DNA from: Nemophila menziesii
Taxonomy: Eukaryota; Streptophyta; Magnoliopsida; Boraginales; Hydrophyllaceae
Reading direction: 5' to 3'
Length of the DNA stretch: 64,000 nucleotides
Assembly (NCBI GenBank): GCA_029959085.1
Contig: JARWIR010000001.1
Location: forward strand, 69,750,899 to 69,814,898
The notes under the pieces were generated by a model that was given only the letters and a program-made list of their open reading frames with translations, was not told the DNA's origin and ran no database searches. Shown here piece by piece: positions 11,778 to 22,812 of the stretch (positions within the stretch are counted from its first letter, which is position 1; each line of letters opens with the position of its first letter). A program made the position numbers and the translations under genes.

Positions 11778-12027
11778 CACTACAAGAAAAGTTATCTTTA
11801 GCGGGGAATTTTTACCATTAAAAGTCTTAATTTTACTGTTATTTGTTCGCCGCAGTAAGTTCGTCTCTAAAGACAACTTTTGTAGAAAATTATTTGTTTA
11901 TGTCTCTATTGACTTTATCTTTAGCGGCAAATATTGCCGCTAAAAATATAATTAGAGGCTATTTTGGTGTTTAAAAATATCATTAGAGGTTATTTTAGTG
12001 TTGCCACAATATATCTCGTCTCTAGTG
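11778..12027. mobile_element. CACTA-like remnant
   Basis: It begins CACTACAAGAAAAGTT and ends CTCTAGTG, fitting CACTA...TAGTG termini; CACTACAAGAAA is the usual plant En/Spm terminus. The interior has repeated tttagcgg and ccgctaaa subterminal words typical of these elements. The 3-bp flanks (TCT and ATA) do not match, so the right boundary is uncertain or the element has been rearranged. It lies between the two SINE copies. Confidence 0.5.
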
Positions 12028-12033
12028 ATACAA

Positions 12034-12150
12034 TTTTTTTTTTGTTACATAGAAGAGTCACTTTGGATTCGAAATCATTGACTCGGTTCGAACGTACACC
12101 ACTAGATTGGATGACCAAGACCTTGTCTAGTGAGCTAATCTCAACTGGCT
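12034..12150 (-). mobile_element. tRNA-like SINE, copy 2
   Basis: The minus strand reads TAGCTCACTAGACAAGG (A-box-like), then AATCTAGTGGTGTACGTTCG and GTTCGAACC (B-box-like), and ends in a poly(A) run that appears as T at 12034-12043. It matches the copy at 11589-11690 through the body. It is better preserved, with both Pol III boxes recognisable. Confidence 0.6.
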
Positions 12151-12478
12151 ATTTCCAGTAGGATCTTATTGGTTCGCATATGTATTAAAAGAATAAAAAA
12201 AAACATGGATAATAACTATATTTGATTCATTTCGGTTTGTTTTGATTATAATAAAATCAAATCTAATCGGTTGGTCGATCAACATCAACCTCATTGACAA
12301 AATAGTACGTTCAACATCAATCTTAAAGTAATTTCATGGCCCAGCAATAAAGGCGAATTATTAGTTACGGATATGGGTCACTTATCCCCAGGTATGATAT
12401 GACAAAATTAAAGTTGAGCTTTTCAATTTTAAATCTATTTTAAAAAAATAATTTAAAAAAATTTATAGAATAAAATAA
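12151..12478. other. Unassigned AT-rich stretch
   Basis: Nothing recognisable as a gene, RNA or element end. Confidence 0.4.
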
Positions 12479-13868
12479 TGAGATTTTGATCACCTCTTTT
12501 AATGTCCTAACCCAACCCTATCTTTTCGCTTTTCTAGATAAAAACCTCAAACAAGATTTTAATACTATATATTTACCCCTTTTTGTTTTTTCGTATATAT
12601 ACTAATTATATATCAGATTTTTTTATTATTTCTCTCTCTTCACACTAAACCAAAAGTCGCTCTCCTTATTCGAGCAACTCTCCTCACACTAAACCTAAAC
12701 CATGGCTGCTCGCCTGAGTGAAGAAAGGAGACCACCAGATCTTCTCTGGACCAGGAAAAGCTGCCTCGAGCTTGAATTTAAACCTCATCATCGCAAAACC
12801 CTAGCTTCGTGACCGGAGAAACGGCGGCGACAGTCTTCGTGATCGGAGAGTTGGATGCAGCGTCTTAGTGGTGGTTCGAGATACAGAGTCGTCGTGAGGG
12901 TACGAAGCCGAGATCGAGACGCAATGCCGCAGTGATGGTTCGAGATACAGAGCCGCCGTGATGGTTCGACGCCGAGATCAAGATGCAGCGCCGTAGTGAC
13001 TCACCGTGACTCGCTCTGACTCGCCGAAATCGAGATCCCATTCGTGAGATCTTCCTCGTCCATTAATGGAGGGAGTATTGTTGCTGAGTTTTGTCGTTCA
13101 TTTGGAGAAGTTGTCGGAAATCTGACGAAGCTCCGTTCGAGCGAGTAGCCGGTTAAGAGAAGCTTCGAACTCGCGCATTCGCGCAGTCATGGAAGGAGTT
13201 GTCCTCGAGATCAGGTGGAAGAAGCTCCAGTGACGAGCTTGTATGATTTATATGTTGTTTTTTAAGCTCTGGGCTGCTTCAGAACTCGAGGAAAAAGGCG
13301 TATATGGCTGCTACACTGAGTGTATGCCAGAGAATGCGGAGATGCGTCGTCGGAGCTCGCATGTGAAGAACAAATGTATAGTTTTTTTGTATTTCGACCA
13401 ATGAGCTGTTGTGTATTTTTTTTGTTTTGCAAGATCTGGTCAAACCAGATTTTTAGTTAGTTTTTATTTTATTTTTGTTGTAATTAGTTAGTTGTTTATT
13501 AAAAATGTAATCAGTTTGTAATGTAATAAAATATAGTTAGTTTTTTTATCAAATACTCATTAATTTTATAGCATACTCATTATTTTCATTAGAGTACTCA
13601 TCAATTTTTATAGAGTACTCATCAATTTTTATAGAGTACTCCTCAATTTTAATCAAAACTCTATATATTATTCTGATACTCATTGTTTTTTCCGGTGGTC
13701 GGAGGTAGGTAGGTAGTAAGAGAGATGAATAGTGACATCACTTCTTTTGTTTTTAAGTATTAGTAAGGATATTTTAGTATTTGGTCATGTTTGAGGTCTC
13801 TTTACAGAAATAAGATTCCCACTAGTTTCTATAGGCCAGAAAACTAGTTTCTAAGACCCTATATGTCA
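12479..13868 (+). mobile_element. GAGTACTC-array TIR family, copy 1
   Basis: First of three related elements (others at about 40053-41268, minus, and 47141-48622). The left end aligns with copy 2 (tcctaac...cttttct...aaacctcaa, then an actata TATA-like stretch). The middle (12700-13380) is GC-richer and gene-like, with an ATGGCTGCTCGCC start, many GATCGAGAT, CGCCG and tggttcgagatacagag repeats, but numerous stops in every frame. Then come aagatctggtcaaaccag, an array of agagtactcatcaattttta units (13550-13640), a gaggtaggtag and gtgacatcac block, and the closing ctaagaccctatatgtcaat. A DNA transposon with variable gene-like cargo is inferred. No transposase seen. Confidence 0.6.
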
Positions 13869-14450
13869 ATCACGCTAAAATAATTACAAAAATAATATGA
13901 AGGCGCTCATTTGAGTAGCGTCCCTGACTTAATTTTTTTTAATCCCAAATTAGGAAGAAATATCTTTCTTAATCACATATCCGAATTAGGAGGCACTACT
14001 CGGAGGAACACCTTATATATATACACACACACACGGAATTACGAACCCTAACTCTCATTCTAGTACCATACTTTCTTCTTTATTTCTCCAAATATCCGAA
14101 AAACATACCCAAAAAAAGCTAACAACTCAATTCATTCATCTTATTCCTCTAAATAGGTAATCGTTAATCCATTACATCTACTATTATTATTTGTTTCAAT
14201 TTTAGTATATTTATATGTTTTAATTTGATTTTTTGTTTGTATGAAAGTGATATAATTGGTAGCATTTTTAGAATTTTTTTTATATCCAATACATATTTGT
14301 ATATCTAATACATGTTTGCTTTATGTTATTTTAGGTTAAATTGTTTGGAATAATATTTTTTTTGAAAATTATGGTAACTTATTAAATTTAATTTTTTATT
14401 TTATGTTTTGGTAATATGGAATTTAATCTTTTATATCGTTATGGCAGGAG
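13869..14450 (+). other. Leader of the MULE, no gene
   Basis: AT-rich leader of the MULE. It contains gaaggcgctcatttgagtag near 13898, possibly part of a MULE terminal repeat, an (AC)n run at 14022-14034, and a plausible intron 3' end (tatggcag, about 14440-14448) before the first transposase-like exon. No partner terminal repeat was found to the right. Confidence 0.4.
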
Positions 14451-16946
14451 TATTTTGAATGATAGCAATGGTGCGATAGATTATATCGGTGGAGAAAGTG
14501 GTGTTTTTAAGACCAATGAAAAATCAACACTTCGCGAACTTAAACATAAGTTATGCGCAAATTGCAACTGAATCAAAAGAAAGGTTAGTTTTGATTTAGT
14601 TTGGCGTTGTCCCATTTCCTCGAACCCTCCATGTTTTCATGTTCTAGTTATAAAATATGAGTGCTCAATTCCATTACTAGTGGTGTAAAGAACGGGTATT
14701 ATTTTTGTATTGAGGTTTATGTCGATAGTAAAGAGAAAAGAAAAGTTTTGGTTGATTCTGGACCCGGAAAGGGTAAACAAATAGTGACTGAGTCAACTAT
14801 TTCATCTACCGCTCATTTGACTATGTGTAATATGATTCGTGATAGTGACGGTGACAGATATAGTGACCGTGATAGTGACTCTTTGTCATCTGAAGAAGAA
14901 GGCTCAAATTTTAGTGGTTCTAGCTCAGACAAAGAAGTACACAACGACAATGATAATTTTAATCAAGATTTCGGTATTCCACATATTGGAGATGTTAGTA
15001 TGGTTCATATGGCAAAATTTACCAATTGGTCAGCAAGTCAACCAAATTCAATCGAGACAGAAGACGAGCTTATGTTAAATGCGTTGTATGCATCGAAAGA
15101 AGATTTTTTTATGGAGGTGGATAAGTGGAATATTAATAATGGTAAAGAATATAAGTCTGAGTGATCCACAAGTACATTGGTGACATGTAAATGTTGATAT
15201 GTTGAAGATGGGTGTAAGTGATATCTTCGTGGGGGGTTTATTTCAAGTAGTAAAATGTGGGAGATTAGAAAATTAGGCATACATACTTGTCTAGCTGGAA
15301 TTCTTATAAAAAATCATCGTCAACGCAATACGAAATACGTGTCCATACATGTATACAGTATGGTGTCTACTGACATAGACACAAAAATCGTGTCGACTCG
15401 GTCTCAGATACATTTAGATATTGGACACCATATTTCATATGGAAAGGCATGGTTTCCTAATCAAAAAATTCTTGAACAATTATATGGAACCCATGAGGCC
15501 GCTTTTACCTCATTGGCAATACATTTTGGTGTGTTTTGTAACATAAACACAAGTACCATTGCTGAGTTTGAATACAAATCAGTTGTCAACAACAAATCAA
15601 CTTTTCAGTATGGTGTTATGGTCATTTAGGGCTTGTATAGAAGGGTTCAAATATGGGATGCATGTTGTTAGTATTGATGCGACCCATTTATACGGTAAGT
15701 ATGATGGAAAGTTACTAATTGCGGTTGCGTATGATGGGAATGATCAGTTGTTTTCCTTATGATATGCCTTGGACGATTGTGAATCAACACATACTTGGAC
15801 TTTTTCCTGCAACAGCTAAAAGAATATGTTACAATGCAATGGAAGATATGTATACTCTGTGACTGACATAAAAGGTATTTTAGAAGCAGTTGCAGCAGTA
15901 TATCCAGAGCCTATGGGAGTCCATCAATTTTCTGCTTGTCACTTGGTGAGTCGTCTAAATTACAAGTTCAAAGACGTGCATCCAAAGAACAGTCTCAAAA
16001 AAATTGCATACAAGGCTGATAAGGGAGATTTTGATTCTTATCATGAAAACTTTTGTGCTTCAAATGATTGTAAATATAAAGATTGGATCGGAAGCGTACC
16101 CTTTGAAACTTGGGCCCTTGCATAAGATGGGGGTATCGGTATGGAAACATGACGTCTATGTTGTAGATCTTGGTTTTATGGCCTAGGAACCGGAGCCTAC
16201 CGCCTAGGCGGGATTACACGGGACCTAGGCGGAATTATACGGTTTGAATCCCACTGTGTAATTTTACATATTTAGTAACGTATATGTAGTAATAATAGAA
16301 ATTTTAACTATTTAAGCCATAAAATTCATCTAACAACACTATAGTAAATATAAAAATACTAAAAATTGAGTTATAATATCAATTTAAGAATTCTCGAGAA
16401 TAAAAAATAATAAGAAGTCCTATGCGGGCATGTTTTGCCATTAATCGGCATCTAGGCGGCCATTTTTTGCCATTAATCGGCGCCTAGACGGGCTAGGCGC
16501 CTATTCCATGGAGACTAAGGCGCTAGGCAAAAACGCCTAGAAATTTAACTATGTGTAAGCGGCTGAGGGGGGAGTTGACGCCTAGGCGGGGAGATCTACA
16601 ACATAGCATGACGTCTAATTTATCTGAGATAATCAATTACGTGTTAAAATGGGTGAGAGGGTTGTCTGTAATGGCTATTGTGTGCTTAACATTTAGTAGA
16701 TCAGTTGCCTATTTTGTGAAAAAGAGACAGCAAGGAGCTGACACATTAGCGCTTAACAGTCTATGGCCACTGAAAGTGACGATCGAGAGGCACAAATGTA
16801 AAGGCAGAGCTAAAAAGTTTACTTATGAACTTTACGATTCTTTAGATGGTATATTCCCCATTCAATATATATGTGGAGGGATGTCACATAATAGTAGAAT
16901 CACATTGATTAAAAATGTGGTAGAACAAACATGGACAGAGTTGTGA
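14451..16946 (+). pseudogene. Mutator-like (MULE) transposase pseudogene
   Basis: A MuDR-type DNA transposase broken by stops and frameshifts. The 14661-15164 frame holds an acidic Asp/Ser/Glu linker and an EDELMLNALYASKEDFFMEV segment. It continues at 15255-15629 (WEIRKL...HISYGKAW), then 15559-15762 with GFKYGMHVVSIDATHLYGKY, the first catalytic aspartate block of MULEs. The 15826-16125 frame has VTDIKGILEAV, the second aspartate block, and WIGSVPFETWALA. After removal of the MITE at 16156-16606, the frame reads YRYGNMTSNLSEIINYVLK across the join, the family motif preceding LP..A. It then runs to about 16946. The family's terminal CCHC/SWIM zinc segment is missing, cut where Athila element A sequence begins. 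Confidence 0.88.
16156..16606. mobile_element. hAT-type MITE in the MULE transposase
   Basis: The termini are perfect 15-bp inverted repeats, CTATGTTGTAGATCT and AGATCTACAACATAG, flanked by an 8-bp duplication CATGACGT (16148-16155 and 16607-16614). The interior is rich in palindromic cgcctaggcg and gcctagg words near both ends around an AT-rich core. Deleting the element and one duplication restores the MULE reading frame, confirming the exact boundaries. It is 451 bp with no coding capacity. Confidence 0.95.
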
Positions 16947-17700
16947 GAAACAATCAACCAGAAAAGATCACTAATTCAAGTTTTAGAAAGAGAAACAATG
17001 AATTTAGAAAAGGAGACCGCGCTGAATGCAAAGATCGTCGCTCTAGAGAACATGGTTAAACAACTATCCATGAACAAAAATCAAGAGATTGCAAACATGG
17101 TTCAAGAGCCACAAAGTTGTCCATTTTGCGGGGTATTTAATCATGTATGGGAACAGTGTCCTAATAACATGGAATATGCGTTTTTCGTGTCTAATCAAGG
17201 GAACCACCATCCGGGTGGTCAAAGTTGTGGTTAATACAATCAATTCAGCCACGACCTCAAGGGACCACTTATCAATCACGTTTCCAAAATTATTACCAAG
17301 GCAATCTAAGCTATGAAGCTAAAGCTCCCAAAAATGTCGTGTATACATCTTATAAGGAGAATCCAGTTCCAAAGACACTTCCATCCCATCCACAAGAAGG
17401 TACAAGTGAGTTTGAGAATATTATAGCCACGTTTTTAAAAATTTCATTATATATAATGGCACAAAGTGATGCTAAGATTGACTCTGTCAAGCTAACAATG
17501 AAGAATATGCAACAAGAATTGGAACAAATCGTTAAAACTCTTCAACAACCTCAACAAAACCAAGTCATGCAACTCACCCAAGGTGAGAAGGGTGAGGTTA
17601 AGCTTTTATAGAATGGTGAGAGAAGTGGTGGATATGAAGCGTGTAAGGCAATCCACCTTGGAAATAGAAAATTTGTAGAGCCACCACAACCTAAGTCTGA
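16947..17700 (+). pseudogene. Athila-lineage gag fragment (element A)
   Basis: C-terminal half of a Gypsy/Athila gag. The 16998-17234 frame has a coiled-coil-like N part and a zinc knuckle CPFCGVFNHVWEQC (CX2CX4HX4C) that matches CSNCGAQDHDWEHC of element C, then NQGNHHPGGQSCG. A frame change leads to 17225-17611, where QPRPQGTTYQSRFQNYYQG parallels the Q/P/N-rich stretch of C, followed by PSHPQEGTSEFENIIATFLK. The N-terminal gag, primer site and 5' LTR are absent; the sequence joins directly to MULE sequence near 16946. Confidence 0.85.
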
Positions 17701-18480
17701 TGAATAAGAAATGTCGTGAAAGAGAAAGATTTGCAAAATATGAAGTTAGATGAGGTAAATATGGAGGATTGGGTTGAAGAAGAAGCGGTTGAGAAGCTTA
17801 GAGAAGCACCAAAATTGCAAGAGAAATTGAGAGTGGAATCGCCACCAATAAAAATAAGTCCACCACCTGCATTCCCATCATGTTTAGTTAAGATTAATGA
17901 TGATGCCGCGTACAAGTAGTTTATCTACTTGTTGAGCCCATTAAAGATCAATATCCCAGTACTTGAAGCCATAAAAAATATTCCAAAATATATTAGGTTC
18001 TTTAGGGAGACACTCTCCAAGAAGAACAAAGTAGTGCTTACCAAAGGAATATCGGCCCAAGTGCAAAGAAAGCTGCCACCAAAACTCAATGACCCTGGAG
18101 GATTCAACCTTCCAATCAAAATTGGGGGTACATTTAAGGTGATAGTGTTGTGTGATTTTGGGTAATGTGTGAATATTATGCCGAAGAGTGTTTATGATGA
18201 GTTGGGTGTTGAAAAAGCAAATCCAACATTCGTTGCATTTCAAATGGCGTATCAATCATTGAAAAATCAGTGGGGGAAACATCGAGGACATTCTAGTCCA
18301 AGTATGTAATCTTGTTATTTTCACTGATTTCATTATATTGGATCATGATGCAGATGCAAACGTTCCTCTCATTTTGGGACATCCATTCTTGGCCACGGGA
18401 TAACGATTATTAATGTTTATGAAGGTTCTGTTATCTTGAGAATCGAAGACAAATCCTAGACATTCTATGTCTCTGGAAAT
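17701..18480 (+). pseudogene. Athila-lineage aspartic protease relic (element A)
   Basis: This matches the PR region of element C in order: PPPAFPSCLVKINDDA, LSPLKINIPVLEAIKNIPKY, a QRKLPPKLNDPGGFNLPIKI block, then VLCDFG where the active site is CDLGASIN in C. Here a stop follows the glycine, so the D-x-G motif is kept but interrupted. NIMPKSVYDELGV and a broken ILGHPFLATG-like block (about 18370-18400) follow. Multiple stops make it nonfunctional. Confidence 0.8.
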
Positions 18481-18625
18481 GAAATAATGAGAAAGGTACG
18501 AAATGTGTCAATGATGCGAAGTATAGTATGGTGCTCATCTAGGAAGATTGCAAGAAGATCCAAGAGGGGACATGAAAGATAGAAGTTTGGGGTAGGTGAA
18601 GAAGTTACATTGAAAGATCTGGACC
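18481..18625 (+). pseudogene. Integrase-tail-like segment of element A, 5' half
   Basis: Only about 100 nt after the protease relic the frame reads FGVGEEVTLKDLDL, matching FRVGEEVAMKKPDP in element C. It is cut at GGACC (18621-18625) by the insertion of element B and resumes at 33605. No RT, RNase H or integrase core lies between protease and tail. Confidence 0.7.
18621..18625. repeat. Target-site duplication of element B, left copy (GGACC)
   Basis: GGACC precedes the LTR start TGGTGTCGG. The same five bases follow the other LTR at 33605-33609, and the element A reading frame continues across the pair. Confidence 0.85.
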
Positions 18626-20184
18626 TGGTGTCGGCTAAGGTGTGATAAAATAATAGATAAAATAGATGCAAATAAACACCCTAGCCTAGCATGTTACTCA
18701 CTAGAAGTATCACAGATCATATACAAGTTTTAATTATACATAAGATTCGTTCCTCAGAGACTACGAAAGTTAGAACTTATGCAAATATCAAGTGCAAATA
18801 AGAAAGCTAGATAAATAACACGCTGTAAATAAAAGACTAATAGAATTTTTGTTTGGTTTTTTAATACGAAATTTAACTAAATATATTTTAAGACAGAAAA
18901 TAAATAAGAGAAACATATAGTATGAGAGTTTAGATCGAGATATAGCAAGTGATCCCCACTAACCTTGTTTATTCTACTCATGTAAGGGAGAATAATGTAG
19001 AATTGCAATAACTAGGATTTTAAATTCCTCCTAACCCTCTTCTGGGTGGACTTAGGTGGAGACCTCACAATTACCAGGGGACTTAACTAAGGTGCTCATA
19101 CGCCTCTAGGTTCTTAGATGAGACTGGCCTGCAATAATGATCGGTGGTTAAATCAAACCCTAATGGCTATCTAGCTAGGCAAGCCCCTCAGGATCACTAC
19201 CACACACTAGACGTTTATGTGGTGTTTCAATAATTAGATACCCCTTATGGGTGACCATCTAACTACTATTAAGGTAATCCTATACGTTGCGTACCGCAAG
19301 GAAAACAGACAATTAATCAAAGCACATAAAACAGAGAATAAAATAGTAATTCATTTAAATATTATAATCCCAAATTAAATATAGATGTAAAACAAGTCCA
19401 GGGTTCATACCCATATGATAAATCTCAAGCTAAAATAGAATTAGTTCATACTAGAAGAAAGAAAAGAAATCAATTACAAATTTGATGGCTTGTGAAGACA
19501 TAATTTGATGCTCATCTCCTTCCACGCTTCTCTTCCCTTGTTGTATGCTTCCTCTTGGCTTAAGGTTGGCCAAGGATGTGTTTCTACTGAATAAAGGGTG
19601 TATTTATAGGGTATTCTAAACCCTAGTTCAGATTCTTGGAGTAGAAGGTAAGTAAGAGGACTCTTTCCAAATCAAATTTGTTTCCTAAAATATAGAAAAA
19701 GGTAAGAAACTGCTGCAGTTTTGATCTGGTCGTAACTTCTTCAATATTGATCTGATTGACTCGTTCTTTATATCAAAACTGATTGTCTTAGAAATCTCTA
19801 CACTTTTGCTTCTAACCATTCTTCCAATTTCCTAGCCTTTTTTGAGTTATGATCAATTTAATGGACGTAACTACTGAAATTCAGATTTACTTGGAAAATG
19901 ATCCTTTCCTATTTTATCTTTTACTTCCTTTATCTCCAATTTCCATCATTATCTTCTTTCCCTTATCTCTTAGAATTGATTTGGCATCTAATTAATTTCC
20001 ACATATTTTAAAGCTTCACAATTAACAAACAATTAAACCTAATATTAAATATAATAAATCCTCAAATGAAGACAAGAAATAGGAAAATATAAAAATATGA
20101 ATAAAAACTGATAATTAAATTCCTAAATACACCTAAATTGATGTCTCCATCCTAGATTAATTTATCACAAATAGGGAGACATCA
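18626..20184 (-). mobile_element. 3' LTR of Athila-like element B
   Basis: About 1559 bp. On the minus strand it begins TGATGTCTCCCTATTTGTG and ends CCTTAGCCGACACCA. It aligns end to end with the LTR at 32049-33604. It has a TATAAATACACCC promoter box (minus strand near 19600), also present in the element C LTR at about 30930. Immediately to its right the minus strand reads GAGTCGGGGGTCT, the polypurine tract, which marks this copy as the 3' LTR. Confidence 0.92.
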
Positions 20185-20200
20185 AGACCCCCGACTCAAA
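20185..20200 (-). promoter_or_regulatory. Polypurine tract of element B
   Basis: The minus strand reads TTGAGTCGGGGGTCT directly before the LTR start. Element C has TTTGAGTTTGGGGTCT at the same place. It would prime plus-strand DNA synthesis in reverse transcription. Confidence 0.75.
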
Positions 20201-22330
20201 GTTGTATCGTTCCGACACAATAAAAACAAAAACAATAGTTACGTCCATTAAATGATCCTAAAGAGAGAGAGAGAGAGAAGAAGAATATAACACAATTAAT
20301 GATCCTAAAGCATAATATAGTATCCAATATTCCACTCACCTACAACCTAGTAGCTCCATTGTTTCTCCACCAAGTAGCTAGAAATCCTAAGGTCTTTAGG
20401 TTATAACGTGGCTTAGGGACGGTGTGGTATATTTGGATAATGAAAAGTGAGATTTTGGCTCTCTTCTCACATTCCAATAACAAATCGCCCTAGAATTCGA
20501 GTTTCACTCGAAGGTGTTCTCACTCAACCCAATTTTTGATGCCTTGATTTGCATCCCCAATTAACCCAAATAAAACCTCTTCATGACGATATAATGAATT
20601 CCACTTTGCCGGTCCAAATATATTACATATATCTTTTTTTTTGTATAGCTATGACTCTCTTTTTGAGGTTGAGATATCATGCTAATAATTTTTTCATATA
20701 TTATTTTCTTTTCATGCTTTTCAGTCTTTTTCCTTTACTCTTACCCCGGCAAAAGGTTACAATAATAACTTACATCATCAATAATATCACAATTACAATT
20801 TCCCAAACCCAATGTTTCCCAATGATGAAACCCACCACCCAAACTCAAGCTCTAAAAATGACTTGTCTCAGGTTTTGCGATTCGAGTGCAGGTCATATGG
20901 ATAAATCCTATAAACTAAGGGGTATGGCTCATAATGTGGTTAATAAAAAGGCTTTAGAAAGGCTCAGAAGGGCTAAGACGGATAAGTAATAATAAAAATA
21001 ATAATCAAATAAAAGGGTGAGAAAGCTAAATAGGCTTCAAGTGGCTTCAATATGAAAGAACTGCCTTATTCACTTTTCTAACTACCGGATTTTGTTACAT
21101 TTTCACTATTAGTTCATAGACAAGCGGGTTTTCAACTAATTTCAAACCTCGCGTTCTATACACCAAATAACTCTCCCTAAGTTTCAACTTGACTTTTTAC
21201 GCATTGCTCATTAATCTTCCATATCTTTTATTTCCTGTTTTTATACACGCATACTAAACATATTTGTGACACCATCCAAAAATATACTACTTACTATCAT
21301 TGGATTAATTAAGTCATGCTCAATAGGTACATTCACTATGTTCTATGCCAATTTAAACCTAAAAAATTTAAATTTTATGCAAAAACAAAAAGGAAAATGA
21401 GGACAGCGAATCCCCACCCCTAACTCAAAAGTGAGTAGTGTCCCCACGACTCGAAAAAGATTCAATAAAGCAATAAAATTTTGAACTAAACTAACTAAAA
21501 TAATGCTTACAAGAAGTTAAGGAGAATAATTAGAACGGGATACCTGACCATAAATATCTAGCATATCATGTTCCGAAGAAGAATAACAATCTATATCCAA
21601 GTATCCTGTTACTTCGTTTATTACATGATTAATCCTTAAAATTTCATCCCAGCGGGCGTTGAATTCTCTTTTTAAATTACCAATTTGTTCCATAAATTTA
21701 ACTGCCCATGCTGGTGGTATGGATATATTCTCAGAATTTTCATAAGATTTGAAGAAGAACTTTGATCATGGATTGATGTCTTTGCTTTAGGCCTTGATGG
21801 TACACTCATCCTTGCTGTTAATTTCCTTCGTAGTGGTTGTGTTGGTGCCTCTATCTTTGATTTCTTTTCAGTAAACTCATCAAGGTCAATGTCCTTTTCT
21901 ACTCTAGCTCTAGGCAATTTCTTGTTATTCCCTAAGACTGAACACTTCCTCTTATAATCCATAGCATCTGTTCCGTTTGTCATCTTTGAATAACCCACAA
22001 CTCAAGTTACACCAAAGATAGAATAAAGTTATGAAAGATTGGTGAGGCTTGAGTTTGTTGCTTGGATGAATGATTATCAATGGTAGAAGAAGGTTTATTT
22101 TATTGTTCTTGGAAGAATTTTTGATAGTTTGATGATCTTTGGTTTTGTTTTATGGTGTAGTGTAATGGATTTGATGAAGAAGATGTGTTTATGGAGGAAA
22201 GATTTGATGTTGTTTTTGTGTTTGTGTGGAGGTTTAATCAAGCTTAAAGGTGTTTTTATAAGGTTTGGGTCTAAAAAATTCGTGTTGGAGAGGCTAGGTT
22301 TTGATTTGGTAAGGTAAGAAGTGTATTAAG
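20201..22330 (-). mobile_element. 3' untranslated region of element B with ORF3-like segment
   Basis: Mostly noncoding on the minus strand. At 21998-21672 a 108-codon frame begins MGYSKMTNGTDAMDYKRK and has a basic, Ser/Lys-rich body. A frame shift gives a further AWAVKFMEQIGNLKREFNARWDE-type helical stretch (about 21700-21600). Athila elements often carry an extra ORF after pol; this may be its relic, but I do not recognise it. A hairpin lies at 21433-21452, followed by a C-rich strand matching gtttgggggtggggttcg of element C. 20640-20960 matches element C 29230-29520 in reverse. Confidence 0.6.
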
Positions 22331-22690
22331 TCAAAAACTCCTTCACAAACCGCCTCGGGCCGGTATACCGGTGAAATAGGCGGCATATCGGTCGCTGACA
22401 TCATCATACCGTGTCGTCAAGTGCGACCACAGTTTTATTAAAGACCACTCGGCAATGAACCTAATTTCGCTCACCGTGTCACGGTTTTTCCTGGGCCGGT
22501 ATACCGGTGCTCTCACCGGCTAGCCGATCAAAAATTTCTTCAAATCGTGTCGTCAAATGCGACCACGGTTTTTTCAAGCATACTCTCGGCAAGGAACCTG
22601 ATTTTGCTTACCGTGGCACGGTTTCTTCACCGGTATACTGGTGAATCCACCGGCTAGCCGGTCAGCAAGTCAGAATCTCCCTCTTTTTCC
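22331..22690 (-). repeat. Three about 135-bp tandem units with CGGTATACCG cores (element B)
   Basis: CGGTATACCG occurs at 22361 and 22497 and as CGGTATACTG at 22631, spaced 136 and 134 bp. Units share accgtgtcgtcaagtgcgacca, ctcggcaa and accgtgtcacggttt. Each also carries an accggctagccggt-type palindrome. It lies between the integrase end and the ORF3-like region. Confidence 0.85.
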
Positions 22691-22812
22691 CTATTTTGAC
22701 CCCAAACTCGTTCCCTGCACATATAACACACTACCTTTCTCTCCCATTAGTTTGTAAACGCATTAAAAATATACACTAACTTAAGAATATACGCTACAAA
22801 ATATAAAACTAA

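Noticed and set aside
11722..11780. A third SINE or tRNA fragment on the plus strand (tagcctagtggttaa as an A-box)
   Set aside because: The following B-box-like word is weak and no A tail or second copy was found.
14022..14034. Regulatory AC repeat before the MULE
   Set aside because: Short simple repeat with no supporting context.
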